From contig JABFRZ010000237.1 of the NCBI GenBank assembly GCA_013140785.1, forward strand, positions 1 to 6,001: a DNA stretch of 6,001 nt, read 5' to 3'. Origin of the DNA: Planctomycetota bacterium. GTDB lineage: Bacteria > Planctomycetota > UBA1135 > GCA-002686595. Below the pieces are notes generated by a model. That model saw only the letters and a list, made by a program, of their open reading frames with translations. It had not been told where the DNA came from and did no database searches. A program made the position numbers and the translations under genes. Of this stretch, positions 1 through 6,001 are shown piece by piece (position 1 is the stretch's first letter; each line of letters begins with the position of its first letter).

Positions 1-52
1 ATCCAGGCGTTCCAGCCGCGCTCGAGCTCAAGCGCGGCTGGAACGCCTGGAT
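1..52. repeat. Perfect 22-bp inverted repeat inside the methyltransferase coding end
   Basis: Bases 1-22 are the exact reverse complement of bases 31-52, separated by an 8-base loop (23-30) that contains the palindrome GAGCTC. The structure lies inside an open coding frame, so it is not a terminator of this gene. Because the left arm begins at the first base of the window, the repeat may extend further upstream. It is either a genuine hairpin in the gene or a fold-back junction artefact at a contig end. In the second case the codons before about base 30 would not be real. Confidence 0.9.
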
Positions 53-293
53 CGTCTGCAACGCGCCCTACGGCGTGCGCCTCGGCGGCGGAGCCCGCTC
101 CGGCGAAGCGGCCGAGCTGCTGGCGCTCTACCGCGCCTTCGGGGCGCGCCTACGCGAGCACGGGGTTGGCAGCACCCTGGCGTTGCTGGCGCTCGAGGAC
201 GAGCACCTGCGCGCGCTCGGCCTGCACGGCCTGCGGCGCACCTCGCTCGTCAACGGCGGGCTCGAGTGCGTGCTGGCCAGCGGGACGATCTGA
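1..293 (+). CDS. 3' end of a THUMP-type 23S rRNA (guanine-N2) methyltransferase, RlmL-like (partial)
   Basis: The frame is open from base 3 to the TGA at 291-293 and gives about 96 C-terminal residues. I recognise the end of the class I SAM-dependent methyltransferase domain of the RlmL/YcbY family, which methylates guanine N2 in 23S rRNA in the cytoplasm. Two landmarks support this: GWNAWIVCNAPYGVRLG (codons about 39-89), matching motif IV (normally N-P-P-Y-G-x-R-L), and a C-terminal LVNGGLECVLASG, matching the family's conserved N-G-x-[LI]-[ED]-C ending. Between them, ELLALYRAFGARLRE matches the usual helix after motif IV. The second residue of the NPPY motif is Ala here, which is unusual. 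The THUMP domain and SAM-binding motif I would lie upstream, outside the window. The gene converges on the GSDH/PKD gene, with a hairpin starting about 5 bases after its stop. A related N2-guanine methyltransferase of the same superfamily cannot be excluded. Confidence 0.75.
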   Translation, partial: PGVPAALELKRGWNAWIVCNAPYGVRLGGGARSGEAAELLALYRAFGARLREHGVGSTLALLALEDEHLRALGLHGLRRTSLVNGGLECVLASGTI

Positions 294-297
294 TCCG

Positions 298-423
298 GGA
301 GAAAACGCACCGCGGAGGCGCGGAGAACGCGGAGAATCCGGAGCGAGGCAGATCCGGGGGTTCTCCACATCATCCTTGTTCTGCCTTCGCGCGCACTCCG
401 CGCCTCCGCGGTGCGTTTTTTCC
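298..423. repeat. Intergenic palindromic repeat, copy A
   Basis: Bases 302-325 and 396-419 form a perfect 24-bp inverted repeat. Pairing extends outward to 298-423 if one G-T pair is allowed. The loop is 70 bases. The left arm is built from CGGAG-containing units spaced 8-9 bases apart (CGGAG at 312, 320, 329 and 338 by approximate count) that continue into the loop. The core ACCGCGGAGGCGCGG recurs in the other intergenic gap at 3398-3423, so this is a dispersed element. No coding frame with recognisable content occupies the gap. Confidence 0.85.
302..421. terminator. Probable bidirectional terminator between convergent genes
   Basis: The 24-bp GC-rich stem of repeat copy A is followed on the plus strand by six T residues (416-421) and on the minus strand by four T residues (complement of 302-305). 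It lies a few bases after the plus-strand stop at 291-293 and a few bases after the minus-strand stop at 429-431. Placement and T-runs suggest that it ends transcription of both genes. The 70-base loop is much larger than in a textbook intrinsic terminator, so function is inferred. Confidence 0.55.
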
Positions 424-428
424 GGGCC

Positions 429-3335
429 CTACCTCGAAAGCGCGGACGAGCCAGCCGCGCCGAAGCGGGTCTTGCCGATCTTGTCGAGCAGGTACTCGCC
501 GAGCACCGCTGCGCGCGGCAGATCGGCGCGATTCTCGCACAGGAACTGGGCGTAGAACCCGCGCGAGACGTGCGCGAGCTCGAGCGCGTCGGACTGGTGG
601 TGCGTGTCCTCTCCGAAGATACGCGCCACGCGCCAGCTCGGTCCGATCTGGTCGTACTTGACGGCGCGCGTCGAGCGGTAGCTCGGCAGACTCGGGACGA
701 CGCTCACGCCCAGGGCGGTGGGGACCTGGTTGCCCGTGCCGAGCACCGTGAAGGGCGTGCTCGACTCGAAGAACTCGTCCGCGCCGAAGAAGGTCTGCGC
801 GAACGTGCCGTCGTCCCCCAGGATCTCGTGCAGCGGCGTGTGGCCGGTCCAGACGAGGCCGTTGCCGCCTTGCACCCAGCGCTCGAGCAAGGAACCGTGG
901 ATGCCGCCCGCGATCAGCGGCGCGGGCACGAAGTCGAGCAGCACGAGCACGTCGGGCAGGCCGTCCGCGGCCAACGACTCCATCCAGGTGGCCAGCATCT
1001 CGCCCTGGCCGAGGCCGAAGGCGCGCACCTCGCTCGTGCGCGTCAGAAGCGCGGCCTGCAGGCCGGCCACGATCTCTTCCTGTTGGACGCGCGGCACCCA
1101 GCGCTGGACCTCGAGCGGCGCGAAGATCGCGACTGCCGGACGCGCTGGACCGACCTCGACGGAGACCAGCACCTCGTCGCGCGCGCCATCCAGCTCGGCG
1201 ATCAGGCGCAGCTTGTACGTGCCCGGCCGGAGATAGGCGTGCGTGGGCCGCGAGTCCTCGTGGTGCGCGGAGTCCAGCACGATGTCCACCGTGCCGTCGC
1301 CCCAGTCCCAGGTGAGCGTGGCCTGCTTTACTAGCAGGCGCCCGCGCGCGAAATCGACGTGTCCGACGGGGGTCAGGCTCTGACCGACGCGGATGTGCTC
1401 CTGATCGAACTCGAGGTGCGCCTTCGGCGTCGAGTCCGCGTCGTAGATCTCCACTTCCCGTTCGTCGGCGAGACCGCGCGAGTCGGTTACAGAGAGGCGC
1501 ACCAGGAAGTGGTTGTCGCCCGGGCCATGGGCTTCCGGCACGACGAGAGCGCTCAACCCGCTGGCCGTGAGCGAGTTCGGGTGCAGATGGTGACCGTGCA
1601 CGAGGTCCAGCGTCCAGGTGGCCTGGAGCTCGGGACCGTCCTCCGCGTCGAAGGCCGTGGCCTCGAGGTCCAGCGGCTCACCGGTGTGAAAGGTGCTGCC
1701 CTCGAGCGGCGCGCTCAGGGTCAGGATCGAGGGCGGCGTGTTGTTGGGCGTGATGAGCACCTCGGCGGCGCCCGTGAGTCCCTCCGTGTCGGTCACGGTC
1801 AGGCGCGCGAGGTAGGACTCCGTCCCCGCGTAGAGGTGCTCCGCGGTGAGACCCGCTGCGCTCTCGCCGTCGCCGAACTCCCAGGCGTAGGTCGTGTCCT
1901 GGCCCTCGGGGTCGCTGGAACCCGCGGCGCTGAGCGTGACCAAGAGATCGCCCGGGCCATGGGCCGGCGTCGCGCTCGCCACGGCCACGGGCGGGATTCC
2001 CGCGCCGAGGTAGCGCAAGCGCGCGACGGTGGCCGGCAGCGAGGCGTAGACCAGATCGAGCGTCCCGGGCTGCTCCACGAGGTCCACCGGGCCGAGCATG
2101 TTCTCGCCGAACGCGAGCACGCTCTGGACCTGGAACGACTCGTCGAGCTCGGCGGCGCGCAGCCAGCGCCCGACGTAGTCGAAGAAGAACAGCCGACCCC
2201 GATACACCTCCGGATAGCGCTGGCCACGGTACAGGCACAGGCCCGAGGCACTGCTGCCGCGGAAGCCGGCCGAGGTCACGGTGTGGTGCCAGGCGAGGAT
2301 CGGGCGCGCGTGGCCGGCGCCGATGGAGCTGCAGAACCCGCGCGTGTCGGCCGCCTGGTAGGCGGGTTGGGCGCCCATGCCCTCGAAGCACGGCCATCCG
2401 AAGTTCTCGCCGCCAGCGCACAGGTTCACCTCTTCCCACGCGTTCCAGCCGACGTCGGAGATGAACAGCGCCTCGCGCGGACCCGAGCCGGGCAGCAGGC
2501 TGAAGCGGAAGGGGTTGCGCAGGCCGCGCGCCCAGACGCGCGACAAGAGGTCCGCGGGATCGCCGGTGTAGAAGGGATTGTCCGCCAGCCCGAGCCCGCT
2601 CGCGGCGTCGAGGCGCAGCACCTTCCCGCACAGCGTGTTGTCGTACTGCGAGCGGAAGGAGCCCACGTCCTGGTCGAGCGGCGTGCGTCCGGCCGCGAAG
2701 CAGGGCGCATCCGCGCCGCCATTGTCGGTGAAGTCGTAGTGCGCGTTGTCGCCGCTCGTCAGCACGAGGCTCCCGTCCGACATGAAGCGCAGGCTGCCGA
2801 TCGTGTGCGAGAGGTGGCACGAGGCGATGCCCGTCGCCCAGGTGTCCCCGAGCAGCGTCTCGCGCGTGCCCGGCTGCGCCACGAGGTTCCCGTCGCCGTC
2901 GTACTCGGTGCGCACGCGGATCAGGCGCGAGAAACCCTTGCTCGCGTTGTCGCCCCCGTTGTTGATGTCCACCACCAAGAGGAGATAGAGCCAGCGGAAG
3001 CCAGCGGAGGCAGGGTCGTCGAAGCCGGGCGGAACGGCGATGCCGAGCATCCCGCGATCACCGTTGACCAGCGTCTCGGCGGCGATGTCGTAGACCAGGT
3101 TCTTCCTCTGATCGCCGACGACGTACCAGACTCGGCCGCTGCGCTCCGCCACCAGCAGGCGCTGCTCGTCGAGGAAACACAGCCCGACTGGCTGGGCCCA
3201 GCCCGAGCCGATCGGCTCGGCCACGAAGCCGGCCGGCAGCTGAGCCGCGGCGCGCGCGCACAGGGCGCCGAGGACGAGCGCGCCCAACAGGAACCGGGAT
3301 CCGGAAGTGGAGCGAGTGCGGTCAAGTCTCTTCAT
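429..3335 (-). CDS. Exported GSDH-type beta-propeller protein with PKD/Ig-like modules and a Rossmann-like C-terminal domain
   Basis: This 968-residue protein starts at the ATG at 3335-3333, directly before a signal peptide (basic MKRLDRTR, hydrophobic 15-26, likely cleavage after ARAAA at 31). An in-frame TTG at 3395 would precede the signal with 20 unlikely residues. Residues about 36-440 match the glucose/sorbosone dehydrogenase propeller family, which oxidises sugars with PQQ: RGMLGIAVPPGF (94-105), HTIGSLRF with His177 at the position of the family's catalytic base, DGSLVLTSGD (187-196), LCGKVLRLD (235-243), RGLRNPFRF (270-278) and GENFGWP (309-315). A PKD domain (about 447-530, WEFGDG 485-490), an Ig-like module (533-632) and a second PKD (637-728, WDWGDG 676-681) follow. 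Residues 733-956 form an alpha/beta domain that may be amidotransferase-like. Numerous cysteines suit an exported disulphide-bonded protein. Substrate and true dehydrogenase activity are unknown. No clear ribosome binding site is visible. Confidence 0.9.
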   Translation of the reverse strand: MKRLDRTRSTSGSRFLLGALVLGALCARAAAQLPAGFVAEPIGSGWAQPVGLCFLDEQRLLVAERSGRVWYVVGDQRKNLVYDIAAETLVNGDRGMLGIAVPPGFDDPASAGFRWLYLLLVVDINNGGDNASKGFSRLIRVRTEYDGDGNLVAQPGTRETLLGDTWATGIASCHLSHTIGSLRFMSDGSLVLTSGDNAHYDFTDNGGADAPCFAAGRTPLDQDVGSFRSQYDNTLCGKVLRLDAASGLGLADNPFYTGDPADLLSRVWARGLRNPFRFSLLPGSGPREALFISDVGWNAWEEVNLCAGGENFGWPCFEGMGAQPAYQAADTRGFCSSIGAGHARPILAWHHTVTSAGFRGSSASGLCLYRGQRYPEVYRGRLFFFDYVGRWLRAAELDESFQVQSVLAFGENMLGPVDLVEQPGTLDLVYASLPATVARLRYLGAGIPPVAVASATPAHGPGDLLVTLSAAGSSDPEGQDTTYAWEFGDGESAAGLTAEHLYAGTESYLARLTVTDTEGLTGAAEVLITPNNTPPSILTLSAPLEGSTFHTGEPLDLEATAFDAEDGPELQATWTLDLVHGHHLHPNSLTASGLSALVVPEAHGPGDNHFLVRLSVTDSRGLADEREVEIYDADSTPKAHLEFDQEHIRVGQSLTPVGHVDFARGRLLVKQATLTWDWGDGTVDIVLDSAHHEDSRPTHAYLRPGTYKLRLIAELDGARDEVLVSVEVGPARPAVAIFAPLEVQRWVPRVQQEEIVAGLQAALLTRTSEVRAFGLGQGEMLATWMESLAADGLPDVLVLLDFVPAPLIAGGIHGSLLERWVQGGNGLVWTGHTPLHEILGDDGTFAQTFFGADEFFESSTPFTVLGTGNQVPTALGVSVVPSLPSYRSTRAVKYDQIGPSWRVARIFGEDTHHQSDALELAHVSRGFYAQFLCENRADLPRAAVLGEYLLDKIGKTRFGAAGSSALSR

Positions 3336-3397
3336 GGGGGTGGGGAAGAGCCTAGCGCCTGCGGCCGCGGGCGGGGCCAACAGGTTCGCAAGCAATC

Positions 3398-3495
3398 ACC
3401 GCGGAGGCGCGGGGGACGCGGAGAGCCACGGAGAAGAGCTCTTCAAGGAACAAGCCTGCCTGGGTGCGGCTCCGCGTTCCCCGCGCCTCCGCGGT
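3398..3495. repeat. Intergenic palindromic repeat, copy B
   Basis: Bases 3398-3423 and 3470-3495 form a 26-bp inverted repeat with a single G-T mismatch, around a 46-base loop. The outer core is the same as in copy A, including the CGGAG units spaced 8-10 bases apart. The loops of the two copies are unrelated, apart from the CGGAG units running into the left edge. The loop of this copy holds a separate perfect 12-bp palindrome, GAAGAGCTCTTC, at 3433-3444. The element lies after the stop of the HEAT/VWA gene and upstream of the GSDH/PKD gene. It has no T-run on the minus strand, so terminator function is less likely here than for copy A. The rest of this 197-bp gap shows no gene and no promoter that I can support. 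Confidence 0.85.
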
Positions 3496-3532
3496 TGTGT
3501 TCGCTTGGTGCTCGCGCCTTCGCTCGGCGCGC

Positions 3533-5746
3533 CTACGGATAGGTGCGATAGCTGCCGCCGTTGTCGGTGGCCAGCCACTCGAGCAGCGGGAAGCGCTCGC
3601 CGATCGAGATCGTGTGGATCACCACGCCGCGTTGCTGGTTCCGCGTCTTGACCTCCTCACGGATCCCGACCGGATCGACGACCTCGCCCACGGAGGGCTC
3701 GCCGTCCGAGAGGAAGAAGATCGTGTCCACCGCTGGGTCGGCGAAGGCCTGCAGCAAGCCGTCGTACACGTTGGTCCCGCCCAGCGCCCCGAGTCCCTCG
3801 ACGAACTCCTTGGCCTCGGTGAAGGTTTCCTCCGTGCACTCGACCGCGGCTTCCTTCCAGGGCGTGGCGCTGCTCGAGAAGGGCAGGATGTTGAAGAACG
3901 TGCCGGCTTCGAGCGCCTCGAGGCAGGCCAGCAGCTCCTTGCGCGCGACGTCCATGCGCTTCGGACCCTCGGTCGCGGTTTCGCCGCCCAGGCGCCAGTC
4001 CATCGAGCCCGAGACATCGACCACGAAGGCCACGTGGTGCGAGGTGATGCGCAGTCCGAAGAAGCGCGAGTCCACCTTGGCGCCGCGGAACGATTGCGAG
4101 ACTTCTTTCTCCGCGCGCAGGTCGCGCTCCTGCTGGCGCTTCAGGAATTCCTCGGCCGTGGGGAAGCGGAAGTCCGCGCCTTCGGCTTCCCACCAACGCA
4201 CCCACTGCTTGCCATCCGAGCGGAAGGGCTTCGCGGTCAGACGCCACAGGATGTCGGCGAAATCGCTGGCCATGCGGCCCTCTTCCTCCGGCATGCGCTG
4301 GCACAATGCGCCGACGCCTGCGGCGACGTGCAGCTGCTCGAGCCCGCGCGCGGCGGCCAGGCGCGTGGTCCAGAACGGGTGCTCGAGCGCCGCGACCAGG
4401 GTCGGGAGATGGCCCGCGTCCTTGCTCGCGCCCAGGGCCTCGAGGGCCGAGTTGCGCACGACCTCGACCGCGTGGGTGGTGAGCGACTTGAGCTGGGCGC
4501 GCCAGGCTTCGTCCGAGCCCTGGATGCGGATCAAGCCCTCGATCGCGGCGCCGAGCAGCGCCGGTTCGCGCTCTTCCGCCAGTACCTTCTGCAGCCGCGA
4601 CACGAAGGTCGGATTGCCGCGCAGGCCCATGGCGCGCAACGCCTCGACGACGACGACACGCGAGCGGTCCTTGGAGAGCTCGAGCAGCGCCTTGTCCACC
4701 TTGGGGTCGGGGATCTTGGTGACGAGGCGCACGTGGAAGCGCTTCTCGTCGTCCTGGCCGGAGCCCAGGTTCTTGATGGCCTCCTTGCGCAGGCTCGGAT
4801 CGTCGAGCGCTACCAAGAGGTCGGCGAAGCCGAAGGCGAGCTCGAGCGGAACTCCGCCATGGCGCGCCTCCTTGTACAGCTGCGTGGCGAACTTCGGGCC
4901 GCGCTCGACCAGCAGGATCTGGGCCGCGAACAGGCGCACGTCAGGGCGCGTGGGACGGCTGTCGAGCACGCGCTCCGCGCACGCGTCCAGCTCGGGCGCG
5001 CGGCGCGCGGTCAGCTCCTCGAGCGCGCCCTTCTGCACGAGCGCCAGCTTCGACTTCGTGGCCTCGACCAGCTCCTCGTTCGAGCGCGACTTCACCAGGC
5101 CCTCGAAGGCCAGCTCCTTGAGCGCCAGGTTGTAGAGCGCAGCGGGCGGACGCTCGTCCTTGCTCTTGGCGCGCTTCTCCTTCGGCTTGCTCGCGTCCGA
5201 GCGGTAGATGCCGAGGTACCACTCGACCTCCTCCGGACGCGCCTCGGCCACGTGCCGGCGCAGCGCGCGCTCGCGCACCGCGTCGTCGGCGTTCGAGGTC
5301 ACGATCGCGGCCAGGAACACGCGTCCGGCCTTGCAGCCCGCGAGCTCGTCCACGGCGCTCTCGCGCAGCTCGATCTCGGTCGATTGCGTGGCGATGTCGG
5401 CCAGCTTCTGCAGCGCCGCCGCCTCGCCCTCGGGTATCCCGTCGAACAGTCCGAAGCCGTGCAGCGCGATGCGTCGCATGTATCGGCTCTCGACCGCGTC
5501 GTAGAAGCGGATCAGGCCCTCGAGCGCCTCGGCCGTGCGCAGGTTCGAGAGCTTGCGCACGAGCTCCGGGTCAGCGGCGTCCCTGCGCTCGAGCAAGAGC
5601 GCGGTCAGACCGGCCGCATCGGCGGGCGCCGCGGCCTCGGCCTCGGGCGTGGCCGGCGCAGGTTCGGGCGGCGGTCCGGCCTCTTGGAGCGCGTGTCGAG
5701 GAGCCGCGAGCAGGCCGAGGAAGAGGAGCGGGAGCAAGCTCGTCAT
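3533..5746 (-). CDS. Exported HEAT-repeat protein with C-terminal VWA (MIDAS) domain
   Basis: This 737-residue protein starts at the ATG at 5746-5744, giving a hydrophobic leader (SLLPLLFLGLLAA). The in-frame TTG at 5794 would put 16 unlikely residues before it. A Pro/Ala/Glu-rich linker (about 22-43) follows. Residues about 45-500 are helical, HEAT-like repeats such as VEVVRNSALEALGA (427-440) and FWTTRLAAARGLEQL (458-472), a scaffold for protein contacts. A Lys/Arg-rich insertion lies at 187-199. A charged bridge with W-V-R-W-W (515-519) leads to a von Willebrand factor A domain (about 568-737). Its metal-binding MIDAS is complete: D577-x-S579-x-S581, T658 and D681. VWA domains of this kind bind protein partners through a divalent metal. 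The protein ends soon after the domain's last strand, which looks natural. The partner and process are unknown. The leader suggests a periplasmic or surface location. Confidence 0.9.
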   Translation of the reverse strand: MTSLLPLLFLGLLAAPRHALQEAGPPPEPAPATPEAEAAAPADAAGLTALLLERRDAADPELVRKLSNLRTAEALEGLIRFYDAVESRYMRRIALHGFGLFDGIPEGEAAALQKLADIATQSTEIELRESAVDELAGCKAGRVFLAAIVTSNADDAVRERALRRHVAEARPEEVEWYLGIYRSDASKPKEKRAKSKDERPPAALYNLALKELAFEGLVKSRSNEELVEATKSKLALVQKGALEELTARRAPELDACAERVLDSRPTRPDVRLFAAQILLVERGPKFATQLYKEARHGGVPLELAFGFADLLVALDDPSLRKEAIKNLGSGQDDEKRFHVRLVTKIPDPKVDKALLELSKDRSRVVVVEALRAMGLRGNPTFVSRLQKVLAEEREPALLGAAIEGLIRIQGSDEAWRAQLKSLTTHAVEVVRNSALEALGASKDAGHLPTLVAALEHPFWTTRLAAARGLEQLHVAAGVGALCQRMPEEEGRMASDFADILWRLTAKPFRSDGKQWVRWWEAEGADFRFPTAEEFLKRQQERDLRAEKEVSQSFRGAKVDSRFFGLRITSHHVAFVVDVSGSMDWRLGGETATEGPKRMDVARKELLACLEALEAGTFFNILPFSSSATPWKEAAVECTEETFTEAKEFVEGLGALGGTNVYDGLLQAFADPAVDTIFFLSDGEPSVGEVVDPVGIREEVKTRNQQRGVVIHTISIGERFPLLEWLATDNGGSYRTYP

Positions 5747-5827
5747 GAACGGCGACTCTACTGCGCATCCAGCCCGCGGTGCACCCCCGGCCAATGGGAA
5801 CGGGTCCTACGCTAGGTTGGTGAGCCA
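5747..5827. promoter_or_regulatory. Divergent intergenic region, presumed promoters for both flanking genes
   Basis: These 81 bases separate the start of the HEAT/VWA gene (minus strand) from the start of the downstream plus-strand gene, so both promoters should lie here or just inside the genes. I cannot identify convincing -35/-10 boxes. The octamer GCCAATGG occurs at 5790-5797 and again at 5824-5831, 34 bases apart. The second copy overlaps the plus-strand start codon, and TTGG-TGAG-CCAA (5817-5828) is a small inverted repeat around the same spot. These may be chance. Only a weak GGTGAG lies just before the ATG. Confidence 0.35.
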
Positions 5828-6001
5828 ATGGAACCCCTGTCGCCCTCCATCGTCTGGCTCCTGTGCGTGCTCCCCGTGTTCCCACGGCAGGTGTCCGACG
5901 AATCGCCCACAGAACGCGGCCTTTCCTGGCGCCTCTACGCGGCCGCGATCACGGCGGCGGAGGCGACCCTGCGGCTGCACGAGACCGACGCGGCCAAGCG
6001 C
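5828..6001 (+). CDS. N-terminal fragment of a possible exported WD40-type protein (partial)
   Basis: The frame opens at the ATG at 5828 and stays open for 58 codons to the window end. An in-frame TAG at 5813-5815 and no other start codon in between make this the most upstream possible start. Residues 8-18 are hydrophobic (IVWLLCVLPVF), so a leader or membrane segment is possible, but the preceding residues carry a Glu and no positive charge, unusual for a signal peptide. The following stretch, WRLYAAAITAAEATLRL then HETDAAKR, resembles the Y-A-x-x-I-x-x-A...A-x-R segment often found before the propeller in planctomycete WD40 proteins. That resemblance is from memory of the family pattern and rests on under 30 residues. 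The function cannot be settled from this fragment. Confidence 0.55.
   Translation, partial: MEPLSPSIVWLLCVLPVFPRQVSDESPTERGLSWRLYAAAITAAEATLRLHETDAAKR

Noticed and set aside
311..341. Tandem CGGAG units considered as a CRISPR-like or tandem array
   Set aside because: The units are only 8-9 bases apart with no spacers, and they form the arm and loop edge of a palindromic repeat.
411..1334. Plus-strand open frame of 307 codons over the 3' end of the GSDH/PKD gene
   Set aside because: It starts inside the terminator hairpin, has shadow-like composition and lies opposite the coherent C-terminal domain of the minus-strand protein.
3336..3395. TTG start giving 20 extra residues on the GSDH/PKD protein
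   Set aside because: The extension would bury the signal peptide, and the TTG lies next to the intergenic repeat. The ATG at 3335 directly precedes a normal basic and hydrophobic leader.
1359..3542. Long plus-strand open frame of 727 codons opposite the GSDH/PKD gene
   Set aside because: Its translation is dominated by Arg, Ala, Gly, Val and Glu with no recognisable domain. The minus strand carries clear GSDH and PKD motifs. High GC makes stop codons rare in the antisense frame.
3711..3737. Early end of the VWA protein considered as a truncation
   Set aside because: The VWA domain is complete through its last strand (HTISIGERFP to the end), which is the usual finish for proteins of this kind.
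5747..5794. TTG start giving 16 extra residues on the HEAT/VWA protein
   Set aside because: It would place a non-hydrophobic stretch before the leader. The ATG at 5746 gives a leader directly.
3464..5815. Long plus-strand open frame of 783 codons opposite the HEAT/VWA gene
   Set aside because: It is low-complexity, rich in Arg, Leu, Ala and Glu, and has no domain. It spans an intergenic repeat and is the antisense shadow of a gene with a complete MIDAS.

Overview
The window is GC-rich bacterial DNA, dense with genes and without tRNA, rRNA, CRISPR or transposase sequences. It holds two complete genes, two partial genes and two copies of one palindromic intergenic repeat. The protein types suggest an uncultured Planctomycetota-like bacterium. 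They include a secreted sugar-dehydrogenase-like beta-propeller fused to PKD domains, a secreted HEAT-repeat/VWA protein, and the start of a protein resembling the N-terminal region of planctomycete WD40 proteins. Starts lack clear Shine-Dalgarno sequences. The lineage is inferred from protein style, not from a marker gene.

Layout: (1) 1-293, plus strand, is the 3' end of a THUMP-type rRNA guanine-N2 methyltransferase (RlmL-like). It carries a perfect 22-bp inverted repeat at the window edge and an NAPY variant of the usual NPPY motif. (2) 294-428 is the convergent gap, almost filled by a long hairpin with T-runs on both strands, a likely shared bidirectional terminator. (3) 429-3335, minus strand, is a 968-residue exported protein: GSDH-type propeller, PKD, Ig-like and PKD modules, then a Rossmann-like C-terminal domain that may be related to glutamine amidotransferases. 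(4) 3336-3532 is a gap with a second copy of the same repeat. (5) 3533-5746, minus strand, is a 737-residue exported HEAT-repeat protein ending in a VWA domain with an intact MIDAS metal site. (6) 5747-5827 is a short divergent promoter region. (7) 5828-6001, plus strand, is the start of a gene that runs off the window.

The two complete genes share a strand, but the 197-bp gap holding a strong hairpin argues against tight operon coupling. Both products look exported. Nothing in the sequence shows that the genes form one pathway. I found no convincing new defence, mobile or RNA-based system. The most notable items are the repeat family, the multidomain fusion protein and the edge hairpin.
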